From positions 54,498,308-54,562,307 of the forward strand of contig OV884056.1 in NCBI GenBank assembly GCA_930367215.1: a DNA stretch of 64,000 bases, written 5' to 3'. This document shows positions 43,258-54,667 of the stretch, piece after piece. Below the pieces are notes generated by a model, which searched no databases, was not told the DNA's origin, and was given only the letters and a program-made list of their open reading frames with translations. The number at the start of each line of letters is the position of its first letter. Position 1 is the stretch's first letter. The translations under genes were made by a program, and so were the position numbers. The stretch is from Pollenia angustigena. Lineage: Eukaryota > Arthropoda > Insecta > Diptera > Polleniidae.

Positions 43258-43410
43258 TTATACGAGGCCTAGTCAATAAGTCCTTAGATTTTTAAATTAA
43301 ACACATGTTCTTTGGATAAAAAAGATCATTTTATTTTTCAACGTAGTCTCCTTTGAGCTCTATCCACGGTTTTCACAGCTTCTCCAGATTTGTTTTATCC
43401 CTTCCAAAAA
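43258..43410 (-). pseudogene. mariner transposase C-terminus and 3' end
   Basis: On the minus strand the sequence reads EKLWKPWIELKGDYVEK then stop, the typical mariner C-terminus. It is followed by a terminal sequence ending CTTATTGACTAGGCCTCGTA, similar to mariner TIRs next to TA. Sequence upstream is replaced by poly(A) and unrelated DNA at 43410. Confidence 0.7.
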
Positions 43411-44630
43411 AAAAAAAAAAAAAAAAAAATTAATTTTTGTTAGTCATCAAAATTTATATTTGTTTGTGAGATGGTTTCATCGTGAGAGTATTTTTTCTCT
43501 ATCCGTCGAGCCATTTCTTTAGGTTTTGAAACATGAAATTTTCACTTGGGGCTTAATTTAGAGTTTAGGTCAGATTCGGGAGCAATTCGTAGCCTAATAA
43601 ATGGATGGAATGTCTCAACACAAACAAAATGGAGCAGCTAATTGGAGTTTTGACACAAGTCAACTGACATCTTTAGGGTGGCAGGAGCAGTTTTACCCTT
43701 TCATTTAAAAGGCGGAAAATTAAAAAAAATCACATATGTACTTATAGATCCTTCCTCGTACTAATACAACTGACAATTAAAAATTTATATAATTTAAATT
43801 GTTGCTTACATTACAAATTATTGTTATATAAATTTAATTTCTCTTACAATATATTCAAGTTTTTCTTTAAAAATTCAATTGAAATTTACTTCGGCATGCA
43901 ATTAAAACTAAAATTGTTTGCAAAACTATTAAAATTAATGTTGTGAATTTTTCATAAATGAAAACACTTTTTTTTTTAATTTTAAATACTTATTTCTTAA
44001 ATAATCCATTCAAACTTGTTTAATCACCTGCCTGCATAACCTTGATTTTAATTGAAACTTTTTTTTTTTTTTTTTTTTTTGTAAATCTAAACAAATTCCT
44101 TTAATCTTTTGCTACTTTAAAAACAAAAAACATATTTCTTAGAGAAAGTACAAAGATTTTCAAATGGATTTAAACCATATAAATTTTTTTAATTAAAATT
44201 AAGCCATCCCCCTTCCGTTGTTAAACGATCATTCATCAAAAATTTTATCATTATATTTTAAAACTTGAAATTAATCATAATGCAGTTTTTTAATTTGATA
44301 TTATTAAATCCATATAAAAGTAAAAAATAGTTTTTTAAATGATTTATTTTTTCTTCAACATAAAAAACATTATGCTGCTTTAGTCATAACTTTAGGGGGA
44401 GGGATTTGTGTACAAAATTTATGTTTTTCCCCCTACAGGGTTATACATTTAATGTTTTCAAAACCGACAGTCTGGCAAGGCTTTTGAATATCTGTCATTT
44501 GAAGTATACTTTGTTTTGTAAAAGGTTACCCATTCACGAAAATAGATCGTTTTACAACCAAAGAACTCGTAAAAATAGTTAAAATTTACTACAAAAGACG
44601 AGGTTCAGAGAACACAGGTTGTGTGTTACT
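43411..44630. other. AT-rich stretch with nothing recognised
   Basis: About 1.2 kb including poly(A) at 43407-43428 and poly(T) at 44059-44081. No gene-like frame or paired repeat is visible. Confidence 0.45.
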
Positions 44631-44969
44631 TTATGGCCCTATTGCGGTTCTCCACTTTTGTAACAGTTTGGTTGTCTTAGGTAAATTCACATTGCCATTC
44701 TCAACTCAACTCGCAGTTCGCTATTCAGTTGTGTATCTGTTTGTTTCGCGGTATTGCCGTTATTAACTTTGTAAAAGCTTGGTCGACAAATATGTATGTT
44801 AAATACACACAACTGCTAAAAAGAAGTTGGGTTATTGGCAGTTAACGTTTATTTTTTTTAAATTCGGTGAAAACCGAAAACAAAATGGAAAAATCGTATG
44901 TATAAATTTTTGTAATAACTTTTTCGGTTTTTTTTTTACAACTTTTATTAGTTTGAAAATAAAAACGGA

Positions 44970-45445
44970 AGCTCAATTTGAGCGGCTCGTCCAGCTTATT
45001 TAGAGAAACTTAGAATTGGTTCGCGGAAAACACCAAAGTTTGGTATGATGAAAAATTCATGCATGGAGTTATAAGAAGAGTTTATAGTGGAGTTAAATAG
45101 TTTGGGACCACGACAAGAACTTCTTTGAAAAACACTTATAATCTTCCTAATCTAATTATAACATTCTTGGCACAGCTTTGGATACACTACAAGGCAAGTA
45201 TAAAGAAAAAACTTGCCAAAAATAAAAGAAACACTCAAGCGACAGGGGGAGGCTATCACAAGAAGTTCTATTAAATAGCCTTGAGGATACTGTTTCGCAG
45301 CTCTTGTATTGCAAGTCCGGCCAAGTATTTGGTGTTGAAAATATTCCACCATCAAGTGACAATTTTACTGAGTCAGTTGAACCAATTTTACAACCAGCAG
45401 ATTGGCCAACAGCTACCCCAACCAGAAGAAGAACTCATTAGGCAC
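44970..45445 (+). pseudogene. Harbinger Myb/SANT-like protein, frameshifted
   Basis: Plus-strand pieces in different frames read QFERLVQLI...NLELVRGK, KKLAKNKRNTQATGGGYHKK and SGQVFGVENIPPSSDNFTES. This order (trihelix/Myb region, then a K-rich segment with TGGG) fits the DNA-binding partner protein encoded by Harbinger elements. Several frame changes and stops make it non-functional. The call rests on motif memory only. Confidence 0.5.
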
Positions 45446-45469
45446 AATAAAGTTAATTTACTTTTTAGA

Positions 45470-45600
45470 ATTTCTTACTTGGCACTAGGAAGTTCAAGAG
45501 GGTTGGAATCATCACGAATTTGTCTTCTTGTACGTAGCGCATCTATACAAGAGTTTTCCTTTTCATCACCATAAAATAAATCGACACTAAAATCAATTTT
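45470..45600 (-). pseudogene. Harbinger transposase first-exon fragment
   Basis: On the minus strand the sequence reads CIDALRTRRQIRDDSNPLEL PSAK, close to the N-terminal segment of insect Harbinger transposases (RRxIRDxSNPxxLP). A splice-donor-like CAA|GTAAGA follows. The DDE nuclease part is deleted. Confidence 0.6.
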
Positions 45601-45857
45601 AAATACTTTTTATTCAACACAACAATTAAAAATACTTTTAGTTTAAAAAATTATACAATTTTATAAAATGTTCACTTGTCAAACGTTATATTTAAAGTTG
45701 GCAAATCGATATTTTAAGTTGGCAACTTTATATCAAACTCAACTAAAAACAGTTGGGTATCACAATACATACCTAAAATGAGTTTGGTTGTGCATAAGTT
45801 GGGTTGACTCCAACACGACCAAACTGAGTTGAGTGGAGAACCGTAATAGGGGCATTA

Positions 45858-46989
45858 ATCTATTACAAAAAACAACTTATGACAAATAAATTAGTTAAAT
45901 TTATATGCAGTTTAAACTCAACAACTGTAAATCAGAGTGCCATGTATTTCATGTAGTTAAAAAAAATATGTGGCAGCACTACTATAAATCTTGTCAAATT
46001 CATATGATCTGTATCGGAATTTAAAACGCCTAATTGTATACGTTTAAAGATGGTTTATATGTTTACTGATTTATTGGTTAAAACACTTTTTTAACCAAAA
46101 AGTGAGTTTAACTTGCTTTGATTTATTAGCCCTTAGTCGCTTACGAGAATTGTAATAAGGCTGATTATATAAATCTCGCCCGAGAAAGCATATTTTTATG
46201 TTCTTATTAAAAAAAAAAGCACTGTACGAAATATTTTTTCCCCATAATATATGCGCACATTTTTAATTAATTATTACTTAAGGATGCCTCCCCTATTCAT
46301 CAAAGTGATTAATGCAAATTGAAAATTGTTTGGAAAAAACGAAAAACTGAAATAAATTAAAAATATTTCTCACTTTTATCAGCTGTCAATTTAACAGGCC
46401 GCTATGTCTTACTTAATCTTTCACTTATAACAAATTTGATGGACTTGTAACCCAAAAAAAAAGAAACAAATTAAATAAAAAAAAGATTTTCTTTCAGAGT
46501 TTATAACCTGGCCAGTAAACTAAACAATTTAATCATAAGCATCTTAATAATAAATTTTTCTATTTCTTTCAATTTCCTATTAGAACTCTATTTTCATTTT
46601 AGCTTTTATCATCATCGGTTTACTTCTTTAATAAAGTGTTACTCTAAATAAATTTCTATAGATGTTAAAGAATAATTTTAGAAGGAAAAGTTTAAGCTGA
46701 AAATAAAACTTTGCTTTCTAAAAATCTCAATCTAGCAATTTTAATAGAAAGTAATAGAAGTTTAATAAAAATTTTTAATTCAGCTTGTTTTTAACTTTTT
46801 TTTTACACAATTATTTTTTATTTTTAAAGCCCTCCTTTCTTGCTTTAGTCTGAGATGATTGTTAGAAGAGTGTTAATCATTAAATGATGGATTACTGGTT
46901 TTGTAAAGAATTTTAAATCACCTTTTTATGGAGTGGAAAGTATTATGCGTAAGTGCTAATGTATGCAACACATGAAAATATTGGTTTCA
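45858..46989. other. AT-rich stretch with nothing recognised
   Basis: About 1.1 kb of AT-rich sequence. No frames of note and no paired repeats seen. Confidence 0.45.
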
Positions 46990-47465
46990 AATATTTTAGT
47001 ATACAGATCGACTTGGAATTACTTTTTAAATCGATCTACACATGATTTAAATATTTGAACTTTTGTCTTTGTGTTGTGTGTAGAGAAGAGTTCCAAATCT
47101 TATTGAGTTGTGTGAAAGCTTCAATTTATTTTCTTATTCGAGTTTCGACATTCCTTACAGTGGTACAGTTACATCCTTAGTTACGACACTGCCCAAATAT
47201 TGAAATTTTTTGACACATTGGAATGGTTTCTGGTGTAGTGTTTAGGGGTCAGTTAATTTACGAGTTAATGTGGATCACCTTTGTTTTCGATAAATTTAAC
47301 ATTACTTGATTCCTGTATATCAAAAAGCATGTGCGGGAGTTCATATTTGTCATCAGCTTTGGGTTCCACACGATACCTCGTGAATTGTTTTCGTCGGCAC
47401 GCTTGGAAACTGCATCAATAACGATCAGAAACAGTAGCGGCGATAGAAGGTAACCCTGTACCCAT
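46990..47465 (-). pseudogene. LINE reverse transcriptase, second half
   Basis: The minus strand reads QGYLLSPLLFLIVIDAVSKR ADENNSRGIVW, the QG-LSPLLF block of LINE reverse transcriptase. Further on, pieces in other frames give TKVIHIN and ISIFGQ...TTVRNVETRIRK. The catalytic FADD/YADD box expected between them is gone, so this copy cannot copy RNA. Confidence 0.7.
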
Positions 47466-47828
47466 GTTCTGTAACTTTAGTGAGAACTTCTCGCATCGAA
47501 AAGATGTGAAACAAAATATTCCATCGTTTCTCGAAAAGTGAGAAAAATGTGTGTCTGTAACTCATGTCGAAAACTATCAAAAGAGATTACGTCGTTACGT
47601 TATAAATGTCATTACATTGCACTCGAAGCCGATGTGACGTTGCAGACGTTGAGAACGCCAGAAACCCATATCGTTGACGGCGACCAAAATTTACTAAAAT
47701 TGGAAAATTTTCAACGACGGCGGCGAAAATACAACCGTCGGCTATACCAAATCGTGTAAAGTGCGACTTTAATGTTTGTTGTTTGCAAACGAGCTTTGAA
47801 AACATTCGTATATTTTAAAAATTGCTTA

Positions 47829-48498
47829 AGCCCTTATGACACTACATTTTTAACGCATTGTTCAAGTTATGGTGAACAGTGCAAATATAAAGTAATAGAA
47901 AAATTTACCAAGTGTGAAGGGTTCAGCTGTATTAAGATAAAAGGCAAACTGTAAAAAATTTTACTAAAGTTATCGATAAAAAATTAAGTTATGTCAAAAA
48001 AATGTAAAATTGTTCAACTTAAAATTGACATTTCAAGCTTGAAATATTAAAAGTTTTGCTGAATCAGCGGTTTATTGGCAAATTCAGCGATTTCCCACTT
48101 TTTGTTTTTAGGTTTATCATAAACAAAAAGTAAGCAACATTTAATAAAATTAACAGAACAGGGATGGCTAAGTTGTTTCAATTGTACATTTTTGTTGATA
48201 CTTTTAAAACTAAGATTTATAATACCTTTTTGGTGGTGTTTTTTATGAACATTAATAAAATAAATTTCAACTAAAATTCGTTTAGTACAATTAGGGTAAA
48301 AAAGTACAATTTTTAAAGGTTGTTGGTACAATTTTAAAAATTCTCAACGCCATCCCTGAAACAAAACCATAACAAGAGAAAAAAAAAACTAAAAAACTTT
48401 GCTTACATTTTTTATAGTTTGCTCTTTCTAACATTTGCTGTTTCTTTCTATCAATTCTATATCAATTAATGAATACAAAATGTAGTGTCATAAGGGCT
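47829..48498. mobile_element. TTA-flanked MITE, 670 bp, perfect 22-bp ends
   Basis: The left end AGCCCTTATGACACTACATT is matched exactly by the right end over 22 bp. TTA lies on both sides (47826-47828, 48499-48501). It contains the small CAGGGATGG-ended element at 48159-48358. PIF/Harbinger-like by target site. It sits within the region of the old LINE. Confidence 0.85.
48159..48358. mobile_element. Small hAT-like element, 200 bp, nested in a MITE
   Basis: The ends are CAGGGATGGCTAAGTTG and CAACGCCATCCCTG. Flanking 8-mers TAACAGAA and AAACAAAA agree at six positions, consistent with a drifted 8-bp duplication. GTACAAT words recur near the right end, as at 10.9 kb. Confidence 0.6.
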
Positions 48499-48753
48499 TT
48501 AAAGCCAAATAATAAAACAATACAAATATATGCCAAGAACAAAATATTATTATTATAATTATTCGCATTTTGCATTTTAAATTGTTTTCTCGCCCCATTT
48601 TTATTCGTGAGTTTATTTGACAGTTCAAAGCGGGAGCTTTTCTCACCAAAATGTTACAGTCACATTTGTTCTGTAAATTGGCGAGTAATTTCCTTACGTG
48701 ACATCTTGTACTCGCCAAAAAAAAGTTACAGACACAGTTTAGTGAGAAAAACC

Positions 48754-49008
48754 GGGGCCCAATTACCGCATTCGATATCGAGTAAGCTGTCGTATCGAGT
48801 AAACTATCGTATTTTTCTGCATTCGATAGACACTGCCGTATCGAATGAAAACTAGAGGATTGTAACGGCTTTGGTTACTCGATATCAAATGCTATCATCT
48901 CAAATTACGATACATTTCATTCCATATTGAGGGTCATAATACCAAAATAAAATATTTTGATCAATTTTGCTCGATATCGTATGCGGTAAGTAGACCCCAG
49001 CTTTTTGT
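48754..49008. mobile_element. MITE with TCGATATCGA subterminal motifs
   Basis: GGGGCCCAATTACCGCATTC GATATCGAG at the left matches CTCGATATCGTATGCGGTAA GTAGACCCC at the right. Interior words ATCGAGTAAACTATCGTA and CGTATCGAATG repeat. A half-site GGGGTCTAATCACCGCA also lies at 20816. Confidence 0.75.
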
Positions 49009-49009
49009 T

Positions 49010-49699
49010 TCAATATATGGCATTTTTGTTTCATTTTACACATTTCAATCGAAAAGTTTCTCGACGCGAGAGTAACAGAACATGGGCACTGATGTACACC
49101 CGATATGATGTTGAACATATTTAGCCTTCATGTAGTACTGAACATTTAAAGCAAAGATAGGCAAACACATACATGTGTATTTCATAATATTATTAGTGCT
49201 ATATGACTCTCGTTCTGCAGCGTTGCCATAACTCTTTTTTTTTTTTTAAATATGATCGAACTTCATAATAATCCGTTACTTGGTAACATTAAAATACATA
49301 ATGGTGACATAAAAAAAGAACTTAAAAAAAATGCAAGCTTATTCTTAAGATGAATTCGATGTTTGGATCAACCTTTACATGTGAATCTTCATTTTGTTTT
49401 TTTTTTTTTTGAAGTTTATAAAAAATAAACACAGAAATCGTCTCACAGATGAACATCTCGAAGACCTCATGCGTATAATATGTTGTCCCTGCAAGTTTGA
49501 CATAGATGAATTAATAAAAAGTTTTGAAAAAGTTAAGTTAAGCAAGACTGAATTGTTTTCATTTTTTTCTTCTGTACGTGTGCTTAAGTACGTGTAAATA
49601 AGAGAATAACAAAGCGCCCATGGGCGGCATTTTGCCTATCTCTGATTTAAAGCCACCATAACTGTTTCGTTAAATGAAGAATTATCTTTTCCGGCACAC
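49010..49699. other. AT-rich stretch with nothing recognised
   Basis: About 690 bp. A 67-codon plus frame (49394-49597) starts in a T-run and has no recognisable domain. Confidence 0.4.
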
Positions 49700-50045
49700 C
49701 AAAATGTTAAATTATGCACTCTCTATGTATCGAAACAATTATTTTTTCGTGATCAATGAAGAGTAAATATAGATGAGAGTGCATCTCCACTGTTTGTTCA
49801 ATAATAATCCGAAGCGTGTTAATATGATTAAAACACGATCCGTTGCCCCGAAAACCGGCTTGTTCAGGTCGCAATTCTTTGTCGGGTGATTATCCTCTAG
49901 GATGATTTTCACGATTATTTTCATGAAAACGCATAAAATGGTAATGCCTCTCCATCTGTTGCAGTCTGTTGCTTCGCCTTTTTTGGGCAGTTTCACTATA
50001 CTACCTCTTGCAATCAATCATTAGGAAAACTTTCCGCATTCCTTA
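49700..50045 (-). pseudogene. LINE reverse transcriptase, first half
   Basis: The minus strand reads RGSIVKLPKKGEATDCNRWR GITILCVFMKIIVKIILED, the KKG...NWRGI(T/S)LL block of LINE reverse transcriptase, then in shifted frames AGFR-like and ILTRFGLLLNKQWRC. It is a decayed part of the LINE at 46990-54180. Confidence 0.75.
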
Positions 50046-51249
50046 TCCGTGCCCAGAGGGGTTGTAGTATTGTCGAGAAAATCGCACGATACCATAACGA
50101 TAAATAAACCGTTAAAACGCTAATTTTAAAACAAATTTTAAACAACATTGTTGTGTGTATTCACCGTTTAGCGTTTTTTTTTTCTAATAAAGAAACTTAA
50201 ATTGTAAATTTTCCGTTTCCATAAGAAATTTTTAAATTAAAAATGAAACATTTTAATGGCATCACGTTTTTTCTTTTATTTTTTTTTTTTCTTTCTTGAA
50301 ATTCTAATAAAATTCTTGATGGATTGCCCGTTTTTATATGAATCAAAAAAAAAAAAGAATAGAAAAAAACAGAAGTCAGAAAAACACAACATGCAACGTA
50401 ACGTTTTTCTTTTTAAAAATGTTAGATTTAACATTGTATCTTTATCTAGTTTTTTTTTATTATTTTATAATAAACAAGTTGAAATGTAAAAAACTATAGC
50501 TTTGTTTTAAAATCATGCATCATTTGAAGATGTGTTGACTAATTTTTCACACGTTCTTTTTTTATTTTTTGAAACTTTTATTTCTTCTTTTAATTGTTAA
50601 AACTTTAAGCTTTTTATTATTTGCTTTTATAAAAGGAACCGTAAGAAACATAATAAAAGAGTATTATAAAATCCCTTTATTATAAAGTCATAAAACCAGT
50701 GAATGAACGACTTTTTTTTTGTGTTATTGTTAAATGTTAAATATATTGTCACGTAGTTTTACATAATAAAATAAACATTTATACGATAAATAGAAAAAAA
50801 AAGATAGTTTTTGATAAAATAATCTTGTTTTTTTTTTAGATTTATTAGGAACTGATATTTGTAAATAAAAAGATTTATAGTAACCCAAATTGAATTTTAA
50901 AAGTGGGTTTATACTGCTACAAGAAAATGTTTAGTTATTTTAATAATTTTGTTTGGCTGTGTTAAGTTAACAACTAAAGTTTGGTCAACTTACAAAATCT
51001 AAAAAAAAACTTCAAATAAACTCAAACGAATTGCAGTTGTTCCTTAAGAAATTGCTAATTTACTATGGCATAATTGCTACTTTAACATCTCTGCTTATTG
51101 AAAAACGCCATAAAATTTGTACTTCCTTGATAGCTTGTGCTAAATGGTGTTTATTTAAGCCCTATAAAACTTACAAAGCTGTCAAACTGTGCTCACTTTT
51201 TACATTTATCATCGGTATACTCTGGCAAATCATCATACTTACGGCCAGG
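50046..51249. other. AT-rich stretch inside the split LINE
   Basis: About 1.2 kb, mostly AT-rich, separating two LINE pieces. It is therefore probably inserted DNA, but I could not find its ends. Open frames are short and lysine/phenylalanine-rich. Confidence 0.4.
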
Positions 51250-51492
51250 GTTTAAAAAACTGCAGTAAAAACCAAAGACTGCCAAATAAAAAACGAAAAT
51301 CGTTTATTTTATTTAAAGTTGAGTCATTTATGTTTTCGAGGGCGTTCTCTGTATCCTATAGTTTGTTAAGCTTCTTTAATGTATTAACTATTGACAGGAG
51401 TTCTGCTGCGGTATTTGTTCTGCATAATTGGCTATGCCAATGGGGTTCTGGAGCTTGTTAACATCGACACGCAACCTTCTACTGATTTGATC

Positions 51493-52135
51493 CAGGGCTG
51501 TGGAGTAGTCAAAAAAAGTTCTTACACCGATTCCAAACGCTGAAATTTTTTTAAATCCGACTCCGACTCCTAATCTTACATTGATGCTAAATGCATATAA
51601 GACTGGTCCTTATTTGACTTTAAACTTTTTAATTTCAAAAGATTTTGTTATTCGTGCTTAATTCCCAGTTTTTATTCTTGATAAAAACGCTTGAAATTTA
51701 TTGTTGATGGGATAAATTATTCCTATGCTCATTTCACTGGTTGCTTAGGCCAGATCATCAGGAAACTTCATCCATAAAGATTTTAGAAAAACTAAAGATA
51801 TTAAACCAAATAAAACTGTTAAACGTATAAGACTTATAGCAACAGTTCTACTTGTAATAATATCAAAGTTTAAACAAAACACATTAACAATAATCAGTGG
51901 GCTTATCTCATCTTACATTCCCCACTACTTTTTTAATGCAGTACCTTTTAAACGGTTAAATATATGTAGCAAGAAAATTATTCTACAAAAATTTCAAATC
52001 GATATTTTAAATATTGCATCGCCAGTTTCGAAGAATTTTTATTTTGTAAAGTATTAGAATTTTTTTTAATTTTGGAGATGGAGTCGCGAGTACCGACTCC
52101 GGTACTCAAACCTCAACTTCGACTCCTCAGCCCTG
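51493..52135. mobile_element. hAT-like element, 643 bp, inserted in the LINE
   Basis: CAGGGCTGTGGAGT and ACTCCTCAGCCCTG form the ends. A perfect 8-bp duplication ATTTGATC flanks it (51485-51492, 52136-52143). ACCGACTCC-type words repeat subterminally. Interior 51655-51785 shares a block with 62640-62765 (CATTTCACTGGTTGCTTARG, CATCAGGAAAC). Removing it rejoins the LINE. Confidence 0.9.
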
Positions 52136-52314
52136 ATTTGATCTCTGGCAATGTGTGCATCCCTTTTGTTTAGCACATTTAGTAAGAATCCTCGCCATTC
52201 GCGGCTGATGACAATGTGGTCAGTTTGGTTTTTAGTGCGGTAATCCGGCACCGTCCGTGTGACCTTCTGGACTCCTTTGCGGAGGAAGATAGTTTCACCT
52301 ATGCATACACTCAT
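52136..52314 (-). pseudogene. LINE endonuclease, C-terminal block
   Basis: The minus strand reads YRTKNQTDHIVISREWRGFL LNVLNKRDAHIARDQI. NQxDHI and the RGADIASDH-like segment mark the last blocks of the apurinic-type endonuclease; the final His is missing (DQ instead of DH). Confidence 0.75.
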
Positions 52315-52734
52315 AAGATTATTACAGTAAATGATTGTGGGTTATTAAATTCGCTTGTAAAAAATAATCACGCTTTTCGTGAATACAAATTTATTGGGAG
52401 TTTTTTCCCTTTTTTAATTTTTCCTATGTTAATTCAATTGAAAAAATGGGAAAAGGGAAAAAACTCCAAAGGAATTTTTATTCGTTTTTTTATTATTTAA
52501 TTTTCGTACTTATTTTGTTGGATTTTTTGTCGGTTGAAATAAAATTTTTTTAAATAAAAACTATTTAATTTTGCGAAATATTCTGTTAAGTAAATAAAAA
52601 ATTTATGTAAATTAATTTATTTTAAATGAAATGTAAATGATCCGTTTTTAAAGTGAATTTTTAGTTGTTAAAAATTAATTTTCGTTTGTATTTAACTACA
52701 TAATAGTTTGAGTGTAGCTTACTGTTAGCACACA

Positions 52735-53062
52735 TTTAAATAAATAGCTGTCCACCTTCCGTTAATTGTTGACCGCAACCCATGTCGACCTGTGATGTTC
52801 TCCGTGCCTCCGTTGTTCGAGCAAAGTTGCGCGTTAAAGCCGCCCATATCCTTCAGAATGTCTCCCCTGTTGAATCTGTCGATGGTTCTGACACTTTTGT
52901 GTTTGTAAGCATTGCAAAATGTTCATATTTGGAGCTCTTGTTTAAAGCCTTCTTGACATAATTCTGTCTGAGTGGCACTTCAAGTCCAGTCAGGCAGCAT
53001 ATGCGGATTTTGACAGAATGAAGATGCCGCCCACACCACTTTACCGTCTACCAACTGCGGTT
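52735..53062 (-). pseudogene. LINE endonuclease, middle block
   Basis: The minus strand reads DILKDMGGFNAQLCSNNGGT ENITGRHGLRS. This corresponds to the GDFNA...GxHGxG block of the endonuclease, with a Gly in place of the catalytic Asp (MGGFNA). Upstream pieces carry stops. Confidence 0.7.
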
Positions 53063-53073
53063 TTACCGTATAA

Positions 53074-54095
53074 AGCCTAGTACTCTGTTCGAACCTGCGA
53101 AAAATGTTGAGCAACATTGATTATTTCACACGAAAATTTTGTCATGTATCAATGTTATCTATCCTGCAAGTCTGCAACATTATTTTTGAATGTAAGCAAA
53201 AACCATAGATGGGGGTAGTACAATAAAGGTTGACTTAAATCAACATTGCACTCTCACTAAATAAAACGGCAATAAATAATTTTTTACAAATTTGTACCTT
53301 GCAATCAAAAAGCTGTACGAAAACATAATATCACTAAAATTTAAAAAAATTTAATTTTGTACTTGCATTTTTGATTTTTCCGATGATATGCCTAATCATA
53401 GAAAATTAAACTAAATGAAATTCTGTCAATAACGGAATAATTCTTGGATTGAATCATGCAAACACAAGTTTTGTATTTTAAATTGTGTGCAACATTTTTA
53501 GTCAAATAAGTGAAGAAAAAAAAAATTGCAATAAACTGATGATTGCTTGATTTAAAATCAAACTATTTTTTTATCACAAAATGTTTTAACATTATAGTCA
53601 CTTATGTGTAGTAAGATTGAAAATTTTTAGTTCATCACTTAACATTAACAAAATTATTACAATAATTTTAAACAAGTGCACTACCCCCATCTATGAAAAA
53701 ACCATGTGTTTTGAAAAATGTCATTAAAAAAAGTAAAACAATTTTATTTTAATTATTTTCTATAGTAAAAACCAAAAAAAAATTCATTTGATTGTTAATT
53801 TTTGCACTTTTCTACATTTTTATTTCTGAAACGCTTGTTATAAACTCCACTTTACAAAAACAAAATAAAAAATTACAAGAAATGATTAGTTATTGCTTAA
53901 AATTCCGTGCGAAATAAAAGGAGATGCACTTGTTTCGCACGAAAAATAAAAATGTTGCTAGAAACATTTCGCATGTTTTTCGTATATAAACAGAGTACAA
54001 CTCTATCAACATTTTTTCGTTTGTATTTCACAGAAATTTTTTTTATATTGAATTTGAAAACATTTCGCACGAAATACTGAACAGAGTACCAGGCT
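53074..54095 (+). mobile_element. MITE family A, ~1.0-kb long form, second copy
   Basis: Ends AGCCTAGTACTCTGTTC and GAACAGAGTACCAGGCT with TAA on both sides (53071-53073, 54096-54098). It matches 22194-23196 almost base for base, including the nested pair CATAGATGGGGGTAGT and ACTACCCCCATCTATG. It split the LINE endonuclease region. Confidence 0.9.
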
Positions 54096-54107
54096 TAAGA
54101 TGAAACT

Positions 54108-54175
54108 ACAAACATCTGGGTCATCTGCATTCGCTAATACCTAGAACTAACAGTTTGTATTTTTTTAACTCCTGC
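54108..54175 (-). pseudogene. LINE endonuclease, N-terminal block
   Basis: The minus strand reads KYKLLVLGISECRW then a stop. LxxLGISExRW is the conserved early block of LINE endonucleases. It is separated from the next block only by the family A MITE. Confidence 0.65.
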
Positions 54176-54667
54176 GGAGTTCCATGTCTTTCTATTTTTG
54201 ATGATGTAAAAACTTGTAATGTATTTTTTTTTTAGTAATTTCTTATAAAGTAATAAAAATTTTCCAGTAAATAATATAATTTTTTTAAATATTTTACACG
54301 TTTTTGTTTTTCTAACAGTTTGTTTTTTTAAACGTTTTCTCTCGGCAGAAACAATTGTAAATTTTTATTATTTTTTTTATTTTAACCCAATTAAAAATAG
54401 TCATAAAGAAAAGTGTAAATCAAGTGTGGGTGTACGTTTTGTTTTTTACTGTTTTCAAAGTACAAAGTTTTAGGTGTCACACGTTGTCGTCTTTTATATT
54501 ATTTAAATTTTTTTTTACCTTTTGCTATTTTTTGCATTGTCTTTTAGGAAAGTCTTTGATTCTGGTGTTAAACATCAAAAGTTAAAAAAAAAAAAAAAAA
54601 AAAAAATAATAAGTTAAATTCGATGGAAAAAACTTCATTTAACGATAAAACATTAAAATATTACTGA

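Larger units (their letters stand above)
44634..45854. mobile_element. Decayed PIF/Harbinger element with TTA duplication
   Basis: The ends TGGCCCTATTGCGGTTCTCC ACT and AGTGGAGAACCGTAATAGGG GCA are inverted repeats, flanked by TTA (44631-44633, 45855-45857). Unlike the MITEs it still shows pieces of both Harbinger genes in convergent order. At 1.2 kb it is far shorter than a complete element. Confidence 0.8.
46990..54180 (-). mobile_element. Old LINE (RTE-like) dispersed over ~7 kb by later insertions
   Basis: Minus-strand pieces occur in the correct protein order from right to left: endonuclease start (54108-54175), endonuclease middle (52735-53062), endonuclease end (52136-52314), linker (51250-51492), reverse transcriptase first half (49700-50045), second half (46990-47465). 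Later insertions between them include family A (53074-54095), a hAT-like element (51493-52135) and two MITEs (47829-48498, 48754-49008). No RNase H is seen, which fits RTE-like LINEs. Confidence 0.75.

Noticed and set aside
47538..47759. 73-codon frame rich in Arg and Cys (CNSCRK, RRRRKYNRR) as a small gene
   Set aside because: It lies inside the region of the split LINE, overlaps a minus frame of equal length, and shows no recognisable family.
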